From Leucogyrophana mollusca (lineage: Eukaryota > Basidiomycota > Agaricomycetes > Boletales): a stretch of DNA of 64,000 nucleotides. Both the position numbers and the translations under genes were made by a program. The stretch covers positions 1 through 64,000 of the forward strand of contig MU266426.1 in NCBI GenBank assembly GCA_021014945.1. The letters are read 5' to 3'. Positions 9,933 to 22,265 of this stretch are shown here, piece by piece; positions within the stretch are counted from its first letter, which is position 1; the number at the start of each line of letters is the position of its first letter. The notes beneath the pieces were generated by a model that searched no databases, was not told where the DNA came from, and worked only from the letters and a program-made list of their open reading frames with translations.

Positions 9933-12900
9933 GAACAGATTGGGAGTGATCCATTGGGTCTTTATAAACGAAATACCGGGCCATTACAGAAGTATCGCCC
10001 TCAGGCCTTGTCAGCTCATCAGTCGTACAACTTGTCAGCTCTTGTCAGCTGTACTGCTAACGCCATGGGCGCTGACATGGCACATAGCTCCCCGAGCGCC
10101 ACGGGGTCGGCGTCGGTTTTTGAGGGGAATTCGAGGAGAGTGAGGTTCCCGGGTATTCATTCTCTCCCGACAAGTGCATCGTCTCCCTAGGCCAACACAG
10201 GAGCTCGAAGGCACTCCACAGTTCAATCTCGAACACCAAGCTGAGGACTTTGACAAACTTGAGGCGTCACAACTTGCAACGGAGTTAAGAAACTAGCGGG
10301 ACAAACGACGGTCGGATGTCAGAGGCCTGAACTGCGTGTTTGGACAAAGAACGACCTTACACTTCCTGTTTATGCCCTTTATCCAAGTACCGAACAGCGA
10401 GGAGGGCATTCTGAATCAGATGAAACAACTCGGAGATAGAGTGTGATAACGGGAATGGTCATCACGCACCTATCACGCACCATGCTATGTGCTCCTTTTT
10501 GAGACCGAGCTGCAGCTGCGAATCGGCCTTATATTGCATGTAGAACTTACCTGATCCTTATCACCTGCACCTGCGCCCGCGGATGCCAAAGGGTGCAAAC
10601 ATGTGAACAGCCATTATGTGCGTCGCACCTGGCTTGACCGGCTGAATCTCCAAGAGCATCCCATCGGGGTTATGGTGTAAGGGACTGTCTTTAACCACAT
10701 TGCTGCGTCAATTCCGTGCTGCGGCTCCTTGATGCGGGGTAATCTCAGCATGTTTGGCTGGATGGTAAGAGGAAATCGCGGGGACGACGACAGTAGTGCC
10801 TGGTACCTTCATTGACGGTTTGTCTGGCGTGCTCATTCTCTGCTTGATCATTCTGCGAGCGACACAAGATACTTGCCAGTGAAGCGGATAACCACTCCTC
10901 GTGCATACTTTAGCTTCAATGGGAAGAATCACAAGATGTCCTCAGACATTATCGGGACCCGCTTGTCAACAACATCGACCACTAGACCACGGTGGCGGTA
11001 GCCATGAAGCAAAATCGCGTCAATCCGCAGATCACGTACTGCACAGCTACGGAAATCATTACTGGGCATCTTGTTCCCGCCCACACCAACAGTCCATAAT
11101 ATGGATTGGATTGTAAACATTCGTCTCAATTTTATCTATACAGTGATCATGACGACATAGCTGACCCTGTGCAACATAAACCGTTAAGCAAAAGCACACA
11201 CGCGAAGACATCCGACGAATCAGAGAAGCCAGTGTTTTCTTGTCCCTTGTTTTGACACGATGAAGGGACCAGCATATCTATCTCAAGACGAGATGGACAC
11301 ACGAGGCTCTTGCGAACAAGAGTGATCCCAGCAGACGCGCACAGAACAAGTAATTCAAAGAATGGATGAACTTGTTTTCGTCTTGGTAGAGGTAAGAGGG
11401 AGAAAGTAGCGAGACTCACAAATCACCACCAAAACCGGCGCACGTCGGATGTTCCAGCTGTACCATACCTGAGGAAAGAAAGAAAAAAACGGGTCAGCAC
11501 TCTTGAAGTGGTTTAAGAGCGCGAAAGGGAAAGGTCAGATTCGAGTTTTGGTAAAGAGGTTGTCCACAAGGAGATCGCTCTCTCTTTCGGAAGCAGAACT
11601 GAATGATGAATCATCACAAGATAGAAAAAGGTAACGAAGCCTCCAAAATCGGGGGAACAAGTACTCACCGACGCGAGACGACCACTGGTAGCGAGGAAGG
11701 TCGTGAGCAAGAGGGAAAAACAAGCGCTCCTTGTAGATTTATACTTTTCGGAACTGTATAGGTCTGATTGTAGCTCCGTTACAAGCGGACTCTAAAGTAA
11801 GCCTTTATATCCCGACGAGCGGTTTCACGAATGCGAATTCCCTTGGTGCTAGTTAGGTCTGAGCTCACTATCTTTTGCTTTATTGATGGCGTCGAGATGG
11901 CGCTAAGTCACGCTTGGTCAGTAAATTCTTATTCTCATGCCTCTATTTCCATTTGCTATGAAGATATTTTTCCATTTCCGAGTCGGCGACGATCATCGAT
12001 GAGCCATACTCGAACATGCATCACCAACTGAGCACTTTTAACTTTCTATTCTTTTCGCGTAGTCCTGACTTCATGCTGACTCGAATTTTCTTAGAATCAT
12101 GTCGGTGGGTATTCTGACCTTGTCTTTCCTCTCGGAAAAGAAGAATCAGTTAGTGGGCGACGGCTGGAATGAGCCCATATGCTAACAAGCACCACACCAC
12201 CCTCTGATCCCTACTCTCATTACGAGTTATTGAGCAAATGCTGATGCTCTTTTTTACTGTGCACTCACAGAGATGAACCGGTACGTCTTGTCAATGTAAC
12301 TGCCTTGAGCGTTATCTTTCCCCATGATGCTTTTAAACTATACAAGCATATGTCCGATTCGCATGAAGGACACATTTTCTACGTCTGAGGGCCTTCTCTG
12401 CATTGCCACTGCATTATCCACATTACTAACTCGACGATTTCAGGTCCAATCTTGGTACTCCTTATATTGTCACATTGCAGAACAACGTGTACTTGTCGTT
12501 ATTGAATATAATCTTGAGCTGTCCTAAGCACTCGCGTTCGGAAACCGTGCCGGCTCTGGCGAGTATCAACATTCAATTTCAGTGTCTCAAAGCCCCAAGA
12601 GGTGGCGGTAATAAATCAAAAATCCTGAGCGCCAAACGCCATCACGACTCCCTTGGCTCTCAATCCAATCACTGTCGGAAACCCACTGCGCGCTCGACGC
12701 TCAACAATGTGAGTTCCGTTCATCGGGAACTACTCTTGTTGTCTTATCATATGTGACAATGAACAGATATTCCGTGATGAGCTACTAACTTGAGCAAGGC
12801 GGGAAGCCGACGGGCAGAAATGCTTCCGTGCTGGAGTCCCTTTCCCTTTATGACATCCCAAGTTGCTGCGAGCTTGGAGGTGAAATACCCTTCTATTCGA

Positions 12901-13263
12901 CGTTGACACGGCCCTTGATATACCTGAGATCTGAGCTGCCAGCTTGTTGAAAAGAAACATGTAGCATTCTCCAATAGTTTGCCTGGGTATGGGATTGGGG
13001 CACCTTGCGGGAAGACTCAAATAATCCTTCGCGTATCCTTGCTGCAAGGGTATCGATGTATGTCGCCAAGAAGGGCAGGTGAAAGTTCGTATCATACACA
13101 TTTTGAGAATAATTAATATGACGACTCCAAGTACAACCGTCTAACTGCTGCTGAGCCAGAGTGGCGAAGACAAGACAACTCATGCGAGGAGAACCAAACG
13201 ACAATGCCACGAAAAAACACATCGGTAGCTCTGTCCCACAAACTCTACCCATGCGTGGTCCGC
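9933..13263. other. gene-poor region, no gene supported
   Basis: Only short ORFs in mixed frames occur here. On the minus strand a few pieces have intron-like borders, for example around 11,425-11,475 (encoding WYSWNIRRAPVLVVI) and 11,640-11,720, but I could not chain them into one open frame. An ORF at 12,893-13,252 (-) lies just after the calcineurin stop and may be 3' UTR. I found no transposase, reverse transcriptase or terminal repeats by eye. This could be decayed mobile or gene sequence. Confidence 0.5.
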
Positions 13264-15802
13264 TTAGCTGGGCGACGATCTATCAGAGCCACCACCATTG
13301 CTGCCGCGCACTGCTCCGTTGCCAGCAAAACTCTGTGTTTCAAGATCCTTACCATCCAGCGCTTCTTGAATCATGGAGATGGTGCTTTCAAGGCTCCGCC
13401 TCCTGGTACTGGGGCTTGTCATCGTCGTACCAAGACTTGCCTGGCGACCATGTCTACCCTTAAATGGCGTGCGCGGCGGTGACATCGGGGAAGACGGTGA
13501 CCCCGGTGTAGGGGGACCGCCCACGCTGGGACCACTGGGTGACGATGATAGCGACCCGCTGGATATGGCGGCCTCGAGGCTGGAGTCGAGTGAGGTGGGG
13601 GAGACGGGAGCGTCACTGCCATCGTATGGGCTCTGAGGCTGAGATTGGGCCGCGAGGTAGGCTTTTGCCTCCTCAGCGTCGAAGAGTTCAGGCGGCAAGC
13701 GCTCGTTTTCAATATCCGACTTCCGTCTATCAAGTAATGTAAGGGGTGAGTGCTATTCCGTGGGTGGAGGTGATGCTGTACATACGCATCCTCGAATCCA
13801 GAGATGGCGTCTTTGATACCCTCTGTGCCCAAAGCGAGAGTTCCATATGGCAACTTGGAAGAGCCAGATATACTCTTGAGCTCTGAGACCTTCTCCGACT
13901 CCTCTCTGAATGACGTTGAGACATTAGGACAACAACATCACAGTAGAGATAGTACGAACCGCAACAGAGCAAAAACCCTGGCCATTCGTCCAACAGCCAG
14001 GATCTTGTTCTTGATGACCTTCCGCCGTTCGACTGGATCTTCTGCATGAGAGGTAGGCGATTTCAAGCTGTCCTCGTCCGACTCCTCGAGCTCTTCCTTG
14101 CTGCACGTATTTAAGACCGCGACCAGCATATCCGTGACTAGTAGCGATCGTCAGCTTGAAAAATCACTCAAACTTTGGAAAGTACTTTTTTCTCCCACGA
14201 AAGGGAGACTCCAGGTGAAAACATCCATGAAATTGGGTAGCCAGTAAGGGTGAGGGGTGCAGTTAAATTGCCGGATGTTCATAACGTTGCTTTCATATTT
14301 CAGAACAGCGGCCTTGTTATTATAGACGTCGAGATAGTTGGGAGCTGAAAATATCGTCATGACGGAAGGGAAACCGGTGGTCTTTGTTTTGCGGTACATG
14401 CGGTAACTGCGTGGGCCATGACTGTTAGCGGTGGTGACGGACGCCCAAACAGGACAACGTACCCTGCATCCTGAGCCTCGTGAGCACGGATAATGGAGAG
14501 CAAGTTGTTACGCTCAAGGAATTGACATGCAGCTTGGTAGCTTTGTATTCCGTCGTCACCATTGATTCGACAATCGGGCAGGTCAAAGCAACACTCACGT
14601 GAAGAAGTACGAACACCCTCGAACGTGATTGTGCACAAAGCTTTCGTTCATCTTTTCCTGGCCAAAGTCTTCGACAGGGTCTGACCAGAGAATATCGCAC
14701 ATTAGTCCATGAGTAGGTGGCTCGCGGAATCGGTCAATCTAGAGCACGGCGTTAGCATCGATCAAAGAGTCAACATCGACCCTGAAACGAACCGCACGAA
14801 TGTCGTCGAGGGTATTAAGTTCCGGAGACAGACCACCGTGTATGCACAAGAATTGCTTGTTCATGACGGCGGCTAGGGGTAGCGCGCAAAATGATTCCAT
14901 GCATGCGTCGTATATACGCTCTGAATATTTGTGTTTGCCTAAAAGGGGCGGCTCAGTTGACTATCCCCCACTCCTGAATGTTTAAAACATACATTCTAAT
15001 TTGAAGGTGAAGTAGTCGGTCAAGTGTCTGCACTCGTGATTGCCTCGAAGGAGGAAGAGCGTTTCTGGATACCAGATTTTGAGCGACCAGAGGTAGAGTA
15101 CGCACTACAGATAATTGTGAGCACAGGTTTCAAAAGCACTGGAGAATACATACTTCAATGCTAAAGTAGCCCCGATCAACGTAGTCCCCGAGAAACAGGT
15201 ATCGGGTGTCCGCAGGGCTCCCTCCGACTTCAAACAGCTTCATGAGGTCATACTGCGAATAAGCAAGGTGAGGTTCCCGCCATCATCGAAGACTCAAAAA
15301 GCGTACATATTGACCGTGAATATCACCACAGACTAACAGGAAAGACAGGTGGCGTTAATACGAGCTGTGCGGCGATGGGCACGAGATCGTCAAGCCCTTA
15401 CCTGTGATGGGAGCATCAACTTGGAGAACGTTGGGTTCTGCTCGTAGAATCGTAGTGGCTTTCTCCAAGATCCACATTGCTTGTGCTTCGCTAAGACGAC
15501 CTTCGCGATAGAAGTGATTCTTCAGGAAAGCTATATCGGGCTTGGTTGGATCCTGACGGGAGAAAAACTGGGCCTCTGTGGGGATGCCCATCGCTGGTGC
15601 TTGGACCTGAAAGATGATACTCCAACACTGAGTATGCTATGAAAGACAAGAAGCGCGGGCGTACGTCTTTGACGACCCGCTCTTGCGTGCTGATTGTGTT
15701 GCCATCTTCGAGCTGGTGCTGGGTGAAATCGATCTCGGGAACTGGTCTCTTATGCTGGATCTGCTCGATAGCTTTGTCTACGTGGGCTTGGGCGATATGC
15801 AT
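13264..15802 (-). CDS. CNA1: calcineurin A, Ca2+/calmodulin-dependent Ser/Thr phosphatase catalytic subunit
   Basis: The protein is about 620 aa from many short exons. From the N-terminus: [16 protein letters not shown], the [16 protein letters not shown] helix, then the metallophosphatase motifs GDIHGQY (split by an intron), [17 protein letters not shown] and the HGGLSPEL segment. These are followed by the calcineurin B-binding helix region, the calmodulin-binding helix ([20 protein letters not shown]) and an autoinhibitory segment ([27 protein letters not shown]). The S/P/T-rich tail of about 120 aa ends [10 protein letters not shown], a usual length in basidiomycetes. The family dephosphorylates targets such as Crz1 in Ca2+ stress signalling. 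The chosen start is [16 protein letters not shown]; the frame stays open upstream to 15,934, so the start is not certain. All metal ligands appear present. Confidence 0.93.
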
Positions 15803-16164
15803 AATCAGTGGGAAATCAACAGCAGGCGACGATGGTTGCTTATGGACGGGAGCAAGGTCCTGCTGTAAACGGTGGAGTGAGGCGCAGGAGAGCTGTGGCG
15901 GGGTTCTAACAAGTCTACCGGGTCGCCAAGTCACAGTGCAAGGCGGATAATATTATAATTCACTCTTTGCGGTGCAAAAGACTCTATTTCTGAGCCGTTT
16001 ATTTGGCATTTGATAGCCTGCTGTACAATGCTTTAGTAGCGACAGATAAAGGGTGAAGAACATCCCTGATTATCTATCTAGGTCCAGGATCAGAGCAGGG
16101 TGGGATACAAATCCGCGCATCGGCTACAATATCGCAGACAGTAGATTACAAGCGTCCAGTTGCA

Positions 16165-17312
16165 TCATGACCCAAAGTATGCCTGTAGGACGTGCTTTGC
16201 AACATTGAATCCCAGTAACGAGACCACATAGCTAGCAAACAAGGGTAGCAACGGGGACAGGAGTATCTCCGACCGGATGAGGAATGGTAGTGCTACATGA
16301 CACTGTCAGTGATGAATCTGAGATGCAATATTAATCTTGACAATTACCGCTAAGCCCGAGATAAACGCCATAGACATATTGCGCGAGGCTGAAGGGCAGT
16401 CACACCCGGTCAGCTAACACAAATAGCAGTTCAGTGCAAACTTACCCTGCAAGGTACAAGGTGTTCCCCACCAACAAACATACCCACTTATCCTTCAAGA
16501 CAACTGGTAGAAGAAGAAGCTGGGCTAGATAGAGGGTCAAGTAAAGGGGAAAGAAGGCATTTGTGTGGACATCGAAGGCATATGCCCATTCCACGGCCGA
16601 ATCCCCAGGCGCTGAATGAGAGGAAGGGGACACCAATACTCGGTTAGAAAAGAACCTTCAAGAGCGTGATCAGTCTGAGGATTTGATGTAAGTGTAGAAA
16701 AGAGCTGTAATACCATATTGCCGTGGCATTTATCGCGCCAACGAGAAGGTAGTCTCGCAAGATCATCACAAAGGCCAGCCGTACGGCTGCTAGTGGCGTA
16801 TAAGAGTACACCACAGACCATGCAATCGCAGCGACTACCGCGGCGCGTGTCAAATTGTGTTAAATACGAGCATTACACAAGCTCACCGAACAGGCTTGCA
16901 AACAGAAGAATTAGGATAGCTGGGTCGTCCCTAGCCCATGTATTCTTAGTCTCTACACGTATGTCACGGTTCAGCACAGGTTCAGCCGATTGAGAGTTAT
17001 ACTTACGCTTGTGGTAGTAGACATTTCGATAACTATCCTGAGGTCAATTACAAACACGCGCACGTACACCGAGAACAGCTCACACTCTCCGAGGGGCCAG
17101 ACAGAGGTAAGATAGCTGCCAAAATGCCAGCTCAAAATCCTAGACGAAGTCTCAGCCCAGTCTCCGATTTCCAAACATGCGATGGGTCACACCATTTGTT
17201 GAAATCTATGTAGCCGTCGAAATATTATAGGGACACGGTTTGAGATGGAGACGGGAGTTCCTGGCATAGGGTGGTTGGGATAGGAAGGAGAGGTCATCGG
17301 TAGAATAGCCAT
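16165..17312 (-). CDS. UNC-50 family Golgi membrane protein
   Basis: About 260 aa in six or more exons. The N-terminal MAILPMTSPSYPN is followed by FRRLHRFQQM and, after an intron, DFELAFWQLSYLCLAPRRVY, then the family signature YHKQTKNTWARDDPAI. Multiple membrane spans follow, with the diagnostic VEWAYAFDVHTNAFFPL. The end of the protein (SALPFLIRSEILLSPLLPLF, then VAKHVLQAYFGS) also fits. UNC-50/Gmh1 proteins are five- to six-span Golgi proteins that recruit Arf-GEFs and, in animals, help receptor trafficking. An upstream in-frame ATG at 17,420 would add 36 basic, low-complexity residues; I prefer the ATG at 17,312 because it matches the usual short N-terminus. It is divergent from the WW-domain gene, with about 260 bp between the two start codons. 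Confidence 0.88.
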
Positions 17313-17575
17313 ATCTACACCGGTTCTGGGGCGTCGGAAGAGATTGCGAGTGGAAGGCACCTTGGAAGAAAATGAGGGCAAGCAACTGACGTTGCGAGAA
17401 GGTAGTCGGGCTTTGAGCAACGCTGGCTTCTGGGTTACTTTGGCGCCTGTTGCGGCGTGGGCGGCTGTTTCCGGGCGGACATCATAAATACAGATCGGGC
17501 TTTAAAGATCGCTTAGGCTAGGCTGGAAAGGTCTTCTCAAGCGACAAGGCGCCCTCATTCTAACAACCCGCAACC

Positions 17576-20500
17576 ATGGACGACACGGAGGCTCTGGACT
17601 GGGGAAACGAGGAGGAAGAGAGAGGCATGGATTATGATGAACGCAGAGAATCCGCCGCAGAGGACGCGGAAGACGCTGTGTCTCTGGGAGGTGACGAGGA
17701 GGACGAGTTTTTAACTTACCAGTCTCGCCTGCAGCAGGGTGCGAATCAGGGCGGGCAGACGCCTCCAAGGCCTGCTCACCACGCTGAAAAACTGGATACT
17801 GCGGAGCAGGAACCCGTAGCTCGGGGCCGGCGCTCTGAGCGGCAACGTTCGAGTACGCCACACAAATCGCGGTGGGATTCCCAAAGCGCGTCTGAGCAAT
17901 CTCCAATGCTCAAACGTGCACAATCATTTGGGAAGCTCACTCATGCTCTCCCGCCGAAGCCGGTGGTATCCAGCGTTCCGTTTGTTCACCCATCTCACCC
18001 CTCCATCATTGAAGCCACAGCTATGGCAACTCGTCTGGACCACGAGAAGAGAGGCAACGGCGTGATAACAAAGTCTCATTCTCATGAGGGAGCAGATGCT
18101 CTTCCTCCGGATTGGGAGATGAAACATCCCAAAAGTGGTCGCGGCGTCTATTACTACAACTCTCGAACGCAGGTATCGACTTGGACGCGACCAGCCAACA
18201 CTACACCATCTTTGTCTGTGCGCGAAAAGGACAAGGATCGCCCACAGCCTATAGAACTTCATGCTCCTGAAGAGCGCCGCGACAAAGTTCTGTCGACTAA
18301 AAGCGCCGAGCCCGTGATTTCTTCTCGTTCAGGTCGCACTGATACTGACAAGGACTTGTCTTACGATGACCGGCATTACCGTCCTGGAGAGAGCGGTTCA
18401 CGTGATGAACGACCGACTCCTCAGGTTCATGTTCGCCAAGTTGACTCGTATCAACCCCCAAGGTCTCCATCTCCGCCACCTCGGCACCGTGAAGACGATC
18501 GATCCCAGCTTAACCGCCGTCCGCCATCACCCGTGGGGTCTTTTGGCGACCGTGATAGGGCAAGAAGCTCTCGCCGAGACAACCCTCGTGCTTCTTCTCC
18601 TATCTCGTTAGCAGATCGTTACTGGGTGCCTTCTCAAGAGCCTGCCCCTGCCGACCGACCTATCGTCCCACGTGAACGTGAACGTAAACGGGATACAGAG
18701 GAACCTCTTCCCAGTGCTGAACGCGAGCGGCGCAATCTCCCTCGTGACGCCGACAGGTCATCGACTCTAAGTACGTTGTCCGCATCATCCCATCCCCCCA
18801 CGTATCGTCCTTGGCGCTTCTGCTCCTCCCAAGGTGGAGGGCGCAGTGTCTCGCAGGCGTCTCGCGAAGCCTTGGGAGTGGAGCTGCGCTGTACCATATC
18901 TTGTTCTTCTTTGTTCGACTTCTTCCTCGAATCGACGCACGGACGCTCATCATGGCTCCATATCTTCTTTCCCCCCTTTCTAAACTTTATTTTTGTCCCC
19001 ATCCAAATTTTTGTTCCCCATCCTCTCCATTTCTTCTTTAGGACCCAGATCTCCGAGCATTCCTATGCGCGATAGTCAACATTCGACCACCCATCTGGCC
19101 TCAACTATGCTTGCGCCATCCGCTCCCGCGCGCGCGCCATCGGGCACGTCGGCGGCCCCGAGGCAAAAGAGCCGTTTCTCTCAAGCTGCCCCTCCGGTTG
19201 AATCCGAACAGCAGGCACCTGATGAACGCAAACCAAAAGAGTCAAATTCGCGCCCCGCAGAATCAGCCGCGGACAGCCCTTCGTCGCGAAGACGCCCTAC
19301 TGATCGCGAACGTGAGCGCGATGTAGTTCGTGACACTCTTAAAATTGTCCCCGCGGATCGACCGCCTGCTCAGGAAGACAGATCGGTTTCTCCTTTCCAA
19401 TCCCCTGCCGCCGACTCTCAACGTACGTGCCATTCAGCCATCAGCTTTCCTGTTTCGTGTGCCAACCACGACTCCAATCATGTTGTATCTTTCTCTCCGC
19501 TTATCCAGGCCAACGAAAACGTTTGCCTCTACCATCCCAGAGCGCAATTTTCCGTGAGGGCTCAAGACAGGCTCCTGCTCGGCCGGATGCGGGCTATCCA
19601 GCATTTCCGCCTGCCGCGGGTCCGAGGGACAGCACCTTTCCTTCGAAACCGGCTGCTAATGACCCAAGCATTCCGTCCGGTCCTCGCATCTCACCCCTTG
19701 TCCCCCCAAGGGACTCGCCGGATCGACACTGGCCTTCACGTGTACCGCCTTCGGGCCCTGCAGCCAGTTCGACGTCCAGGGCTAGGATGGACTCCTACGT
19801 TCCTAACGAACCTGTGACGTCAAGGGACAGAGATGTGATGGACACTGACGAATTACCTTCAGCCACTGCATCATCGAAGTCGTTTGAACCGCCTTCCCGT
19901 CCCTCGGCGACTAATTACATAGGTGCAGAGGATCAAGTTGACTCTTTACCAAAGGGTCCGAGAGCCATGGCGGGAAGGAACATACCGCCAGACGCACCCC
20001 CAGCAGGTTCGTCATCAAGCCAATCACGACGCAATTGCTTCTGATGTACACGCATTTAGGAGGTAACATGGAATCCACGAGCCACCCAAACCTGGAACGC
20101 TCGCGGTCTGCCCGTAACGAGCGAGAGTCTCGGCCCAGCATTCTGCCACAAGAAGACCGCGGAAGGCATTATGAGCGAACTATCTCACCTCTGGAGGATC
20201 CTCCTTATCGTCCTCGTGCTCCCCCCGATTCAAGTCGCGCACAAGTAGGTCTTTTGGTTCGCGTATCAAGTCTTCCTCTGACCCGTATTTTTCCAGGGAA
20301 ACTGGGACCCACCGCCGCGCGAGCAAGGACGGCGACAGTGGGACCATAGTCGCCGCTCCCCGGGTGCCAAACCCTCGAACCTGAAAGTCTCGGGGGCTAA
20401 TGGCACCCCCATCGGCGACAGATCGAATCGGTTCGCCAGTGCATCCGAGTCACCTCACCCGCCAAAAGCTTTGATGACTCCGATTGACAGTCGAATCCAG

Positions 20501-21945
20501 CCACCACCTGGTGGTCCTGGAGACGCTTCCGGAGCACGAGCCCCTCGTCAGAGCAATGGGCTGAAGGAGTCGTATGAGCGCCCGGTAGTTGATATTCTAC
20601 CTTGTTTTCGTTCGGTAACTGACTATTTGCTCTCAGCCCCATTTGGACGCCTCTCTGGGAACGAGACGTCATTCATTCGCGGCTGCTGGTCCTCCTGCTG
20701 GTCTGCACCGCCAACCTGTTGATCGCATCGTGTCTCCTGTGAGTGTTTACGCATTCATCTGCTCACAACGTCATTGATCGAAACATTGTAGACATTACCC
20801 CGCCGTCCGGTGTCGCCCGGTGTCGGCATTCAGAATGGCCCTGCTTCCAGGCAAACACGTAGTGGTCCTACACACGTGAGCACTGCATTATTAGACTACC
20901 CACTTATGATACTGACTATCTCCAGTCGCGATTCGGACCTCCAGTTCAGCGACAAGAGCCTGAGCGGCTGTACATACCCAGGAACCCGTCCCCCGAAAGT
21001 CTTCGCTCCGCCCCCCGTTACCCCGAAGAGCACTCTCATTCCGGTGTCCCATCGCCGCCCATGTCCAGGGATTCGTCCATGGCCTCCGTATGGGATCCCC
21101 CCGCTCACCACCCACCGCGCCCCGCCCGCTCCCCCGTCCGTCGACCCGAAAGTCCGCGCCATCGCGGGGCGGAGGTCTACCCGCCACCCCGGCGGGACGA
21201 ATACGAGGGCGCGCGCCGATACGAAGAACGCCACCGAGACAGCGACCGCGCCCGCGTCCCGCCTGCCCCGCGCCCCACCAGCCACCGCTACGACAGCGAC
21301 GATGTCAAGGCACACCCCCACAGCATGCCCTCCCCCGCACCGAGTCGACCTTACCCAGCTGAGCCAGCCCGGCAGAGCTTCCTGGATGCACGGGGCGATC
21401 ACTACGTCGCCAGGGACGAGCGCGGGGTCGGTGCTGAGCATACGCGCCCGCCGCGGCGGGAGGCGTCGCCGGTGCGGAAAGTCCACCCCGAGCGTGAACT
21501 GCTGCTGCAGAGCAGCTATGCGCCGTACCCGCGCTCGGAGCACGAAGGCGACCGGCGCGCGCCGCGGCACAGCGAGGGCGTCTCGCCACTGCCGCTGCCG
21601 CCTGCGTCCTACGGACGGCCCGAGATCGTGGATCGTGCGTATGACGTCGGGCGCCGCCCCCATGACCATCGGCTGGAAGAGCGGTACCGCGACGTGGACG
21701 GGGGGATGGCCCGCGGTGACCATCGTGGCCGCGGGACGTCGCTGCTCGACAGGCTGTCCCTGGACGAATCGCCTTCGCTGCGGGATCGGGTGCAGCTTCC
21801 TGCGAAGAGGGACAGGGACGAGATGGATGGGGATGGGGATGAGGAGGGGGGCGCGATGGATGTAGATGGGGAGGACTTTGACGGGTCGAAGAGGAGTCGG
21901 AGGAGGGGGGCTGTGAAGCCCCGGAGGGCGAGGCGGGTGATGTGA
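17576..21945 (+). CDS. WW-domain protein with long RS/RD-rich disordered tail
   Basis: The protein begins MDDTEALDWGNEEEERGMDY and is about 1,200 aa over eight or so exons. A single WW domain sits near residues 175-210: LPPDWEMKHPKSGRGVYYYN, then TQVSTWTRP, with both tryptophans and the YYY block. Everything after it is low-complexity, rich in R, S, P, D and E (RSPSPPPRHRED, RRREPD-like runs), ending in a basic KRSRRRGAVKPRRARR patch. The first intron (18,771-19,041, 271 nt) is long for this window and T-rich. WW plus RS-like disorder suggests a nuclear protein binding proline-rich partners, perhaps in pre-mRNA processing or with the RNA polymerase II tail; this is inference. Codon use shifts from moderate to very GC-rich in the last exon. 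Antisense ORFs over the last exon are shadows of this composition. Confidence 0.85.
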
Positions 21946-22183
21946 TGTGATTGGTGTTCCTGTCTCCTGTCGTCTTTGTTCTTGAGCCTCGAGCCTTGAG
22001 TGCGTTTTTGTCAATTGGCATTTGATGTGATGGATTGTTAGGTAGATAAATGAATAATGGTACATTATGCACACAAGCCCGAGTACTCTGAGTGTCACTC
22101 TGTATCTCGCTCTCGCTCTCGATCCCGATCCCGTGCGAGTTTGTCCTCGACGAGCTGTCGTCGTCGGCGCGTAAGTGTCAACG

Positions 22184-22234
22184 GGGTCCATATGTCAGTG
22201 GGGTCCACATGCCAGCGAGGTCCGTGTGTCAGGG
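22184..22234. repeat. three 17 bp tandem repeats
   Basis: The units are GGGTCCATATGTCAGTG, GGGTCCACATGCCAGCG and AGGTCCGTGTGTCAGGG, contiguous and without gaps. They lie in the 320 bp between the convergent WW-protein and PIG-A genes, so probably in 3' UTR sequence. Confidence 0.8.
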
Positions 22235-22265
22235 AAGCGAAGTTGTGAGTGCGGCGGGTATACCA

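Noticed and set aside
12893..13252. 119-codon minus-strand gene directly after calcineurin A
   Set aside because: No recognisable domain; its position just beyond the calcineurin stop suggests 3' UTR or chance.
20896..22191. 431-codon open frame on the minus strand over the last exons of the WW-domain gene
   Set aside because: It is antisense to a clearly coding RS-rich, GC-rich exon. Its translation is compositional (runs of R, P and A) without any family motif. GC-rich exons commonly keep the opposite strand open.
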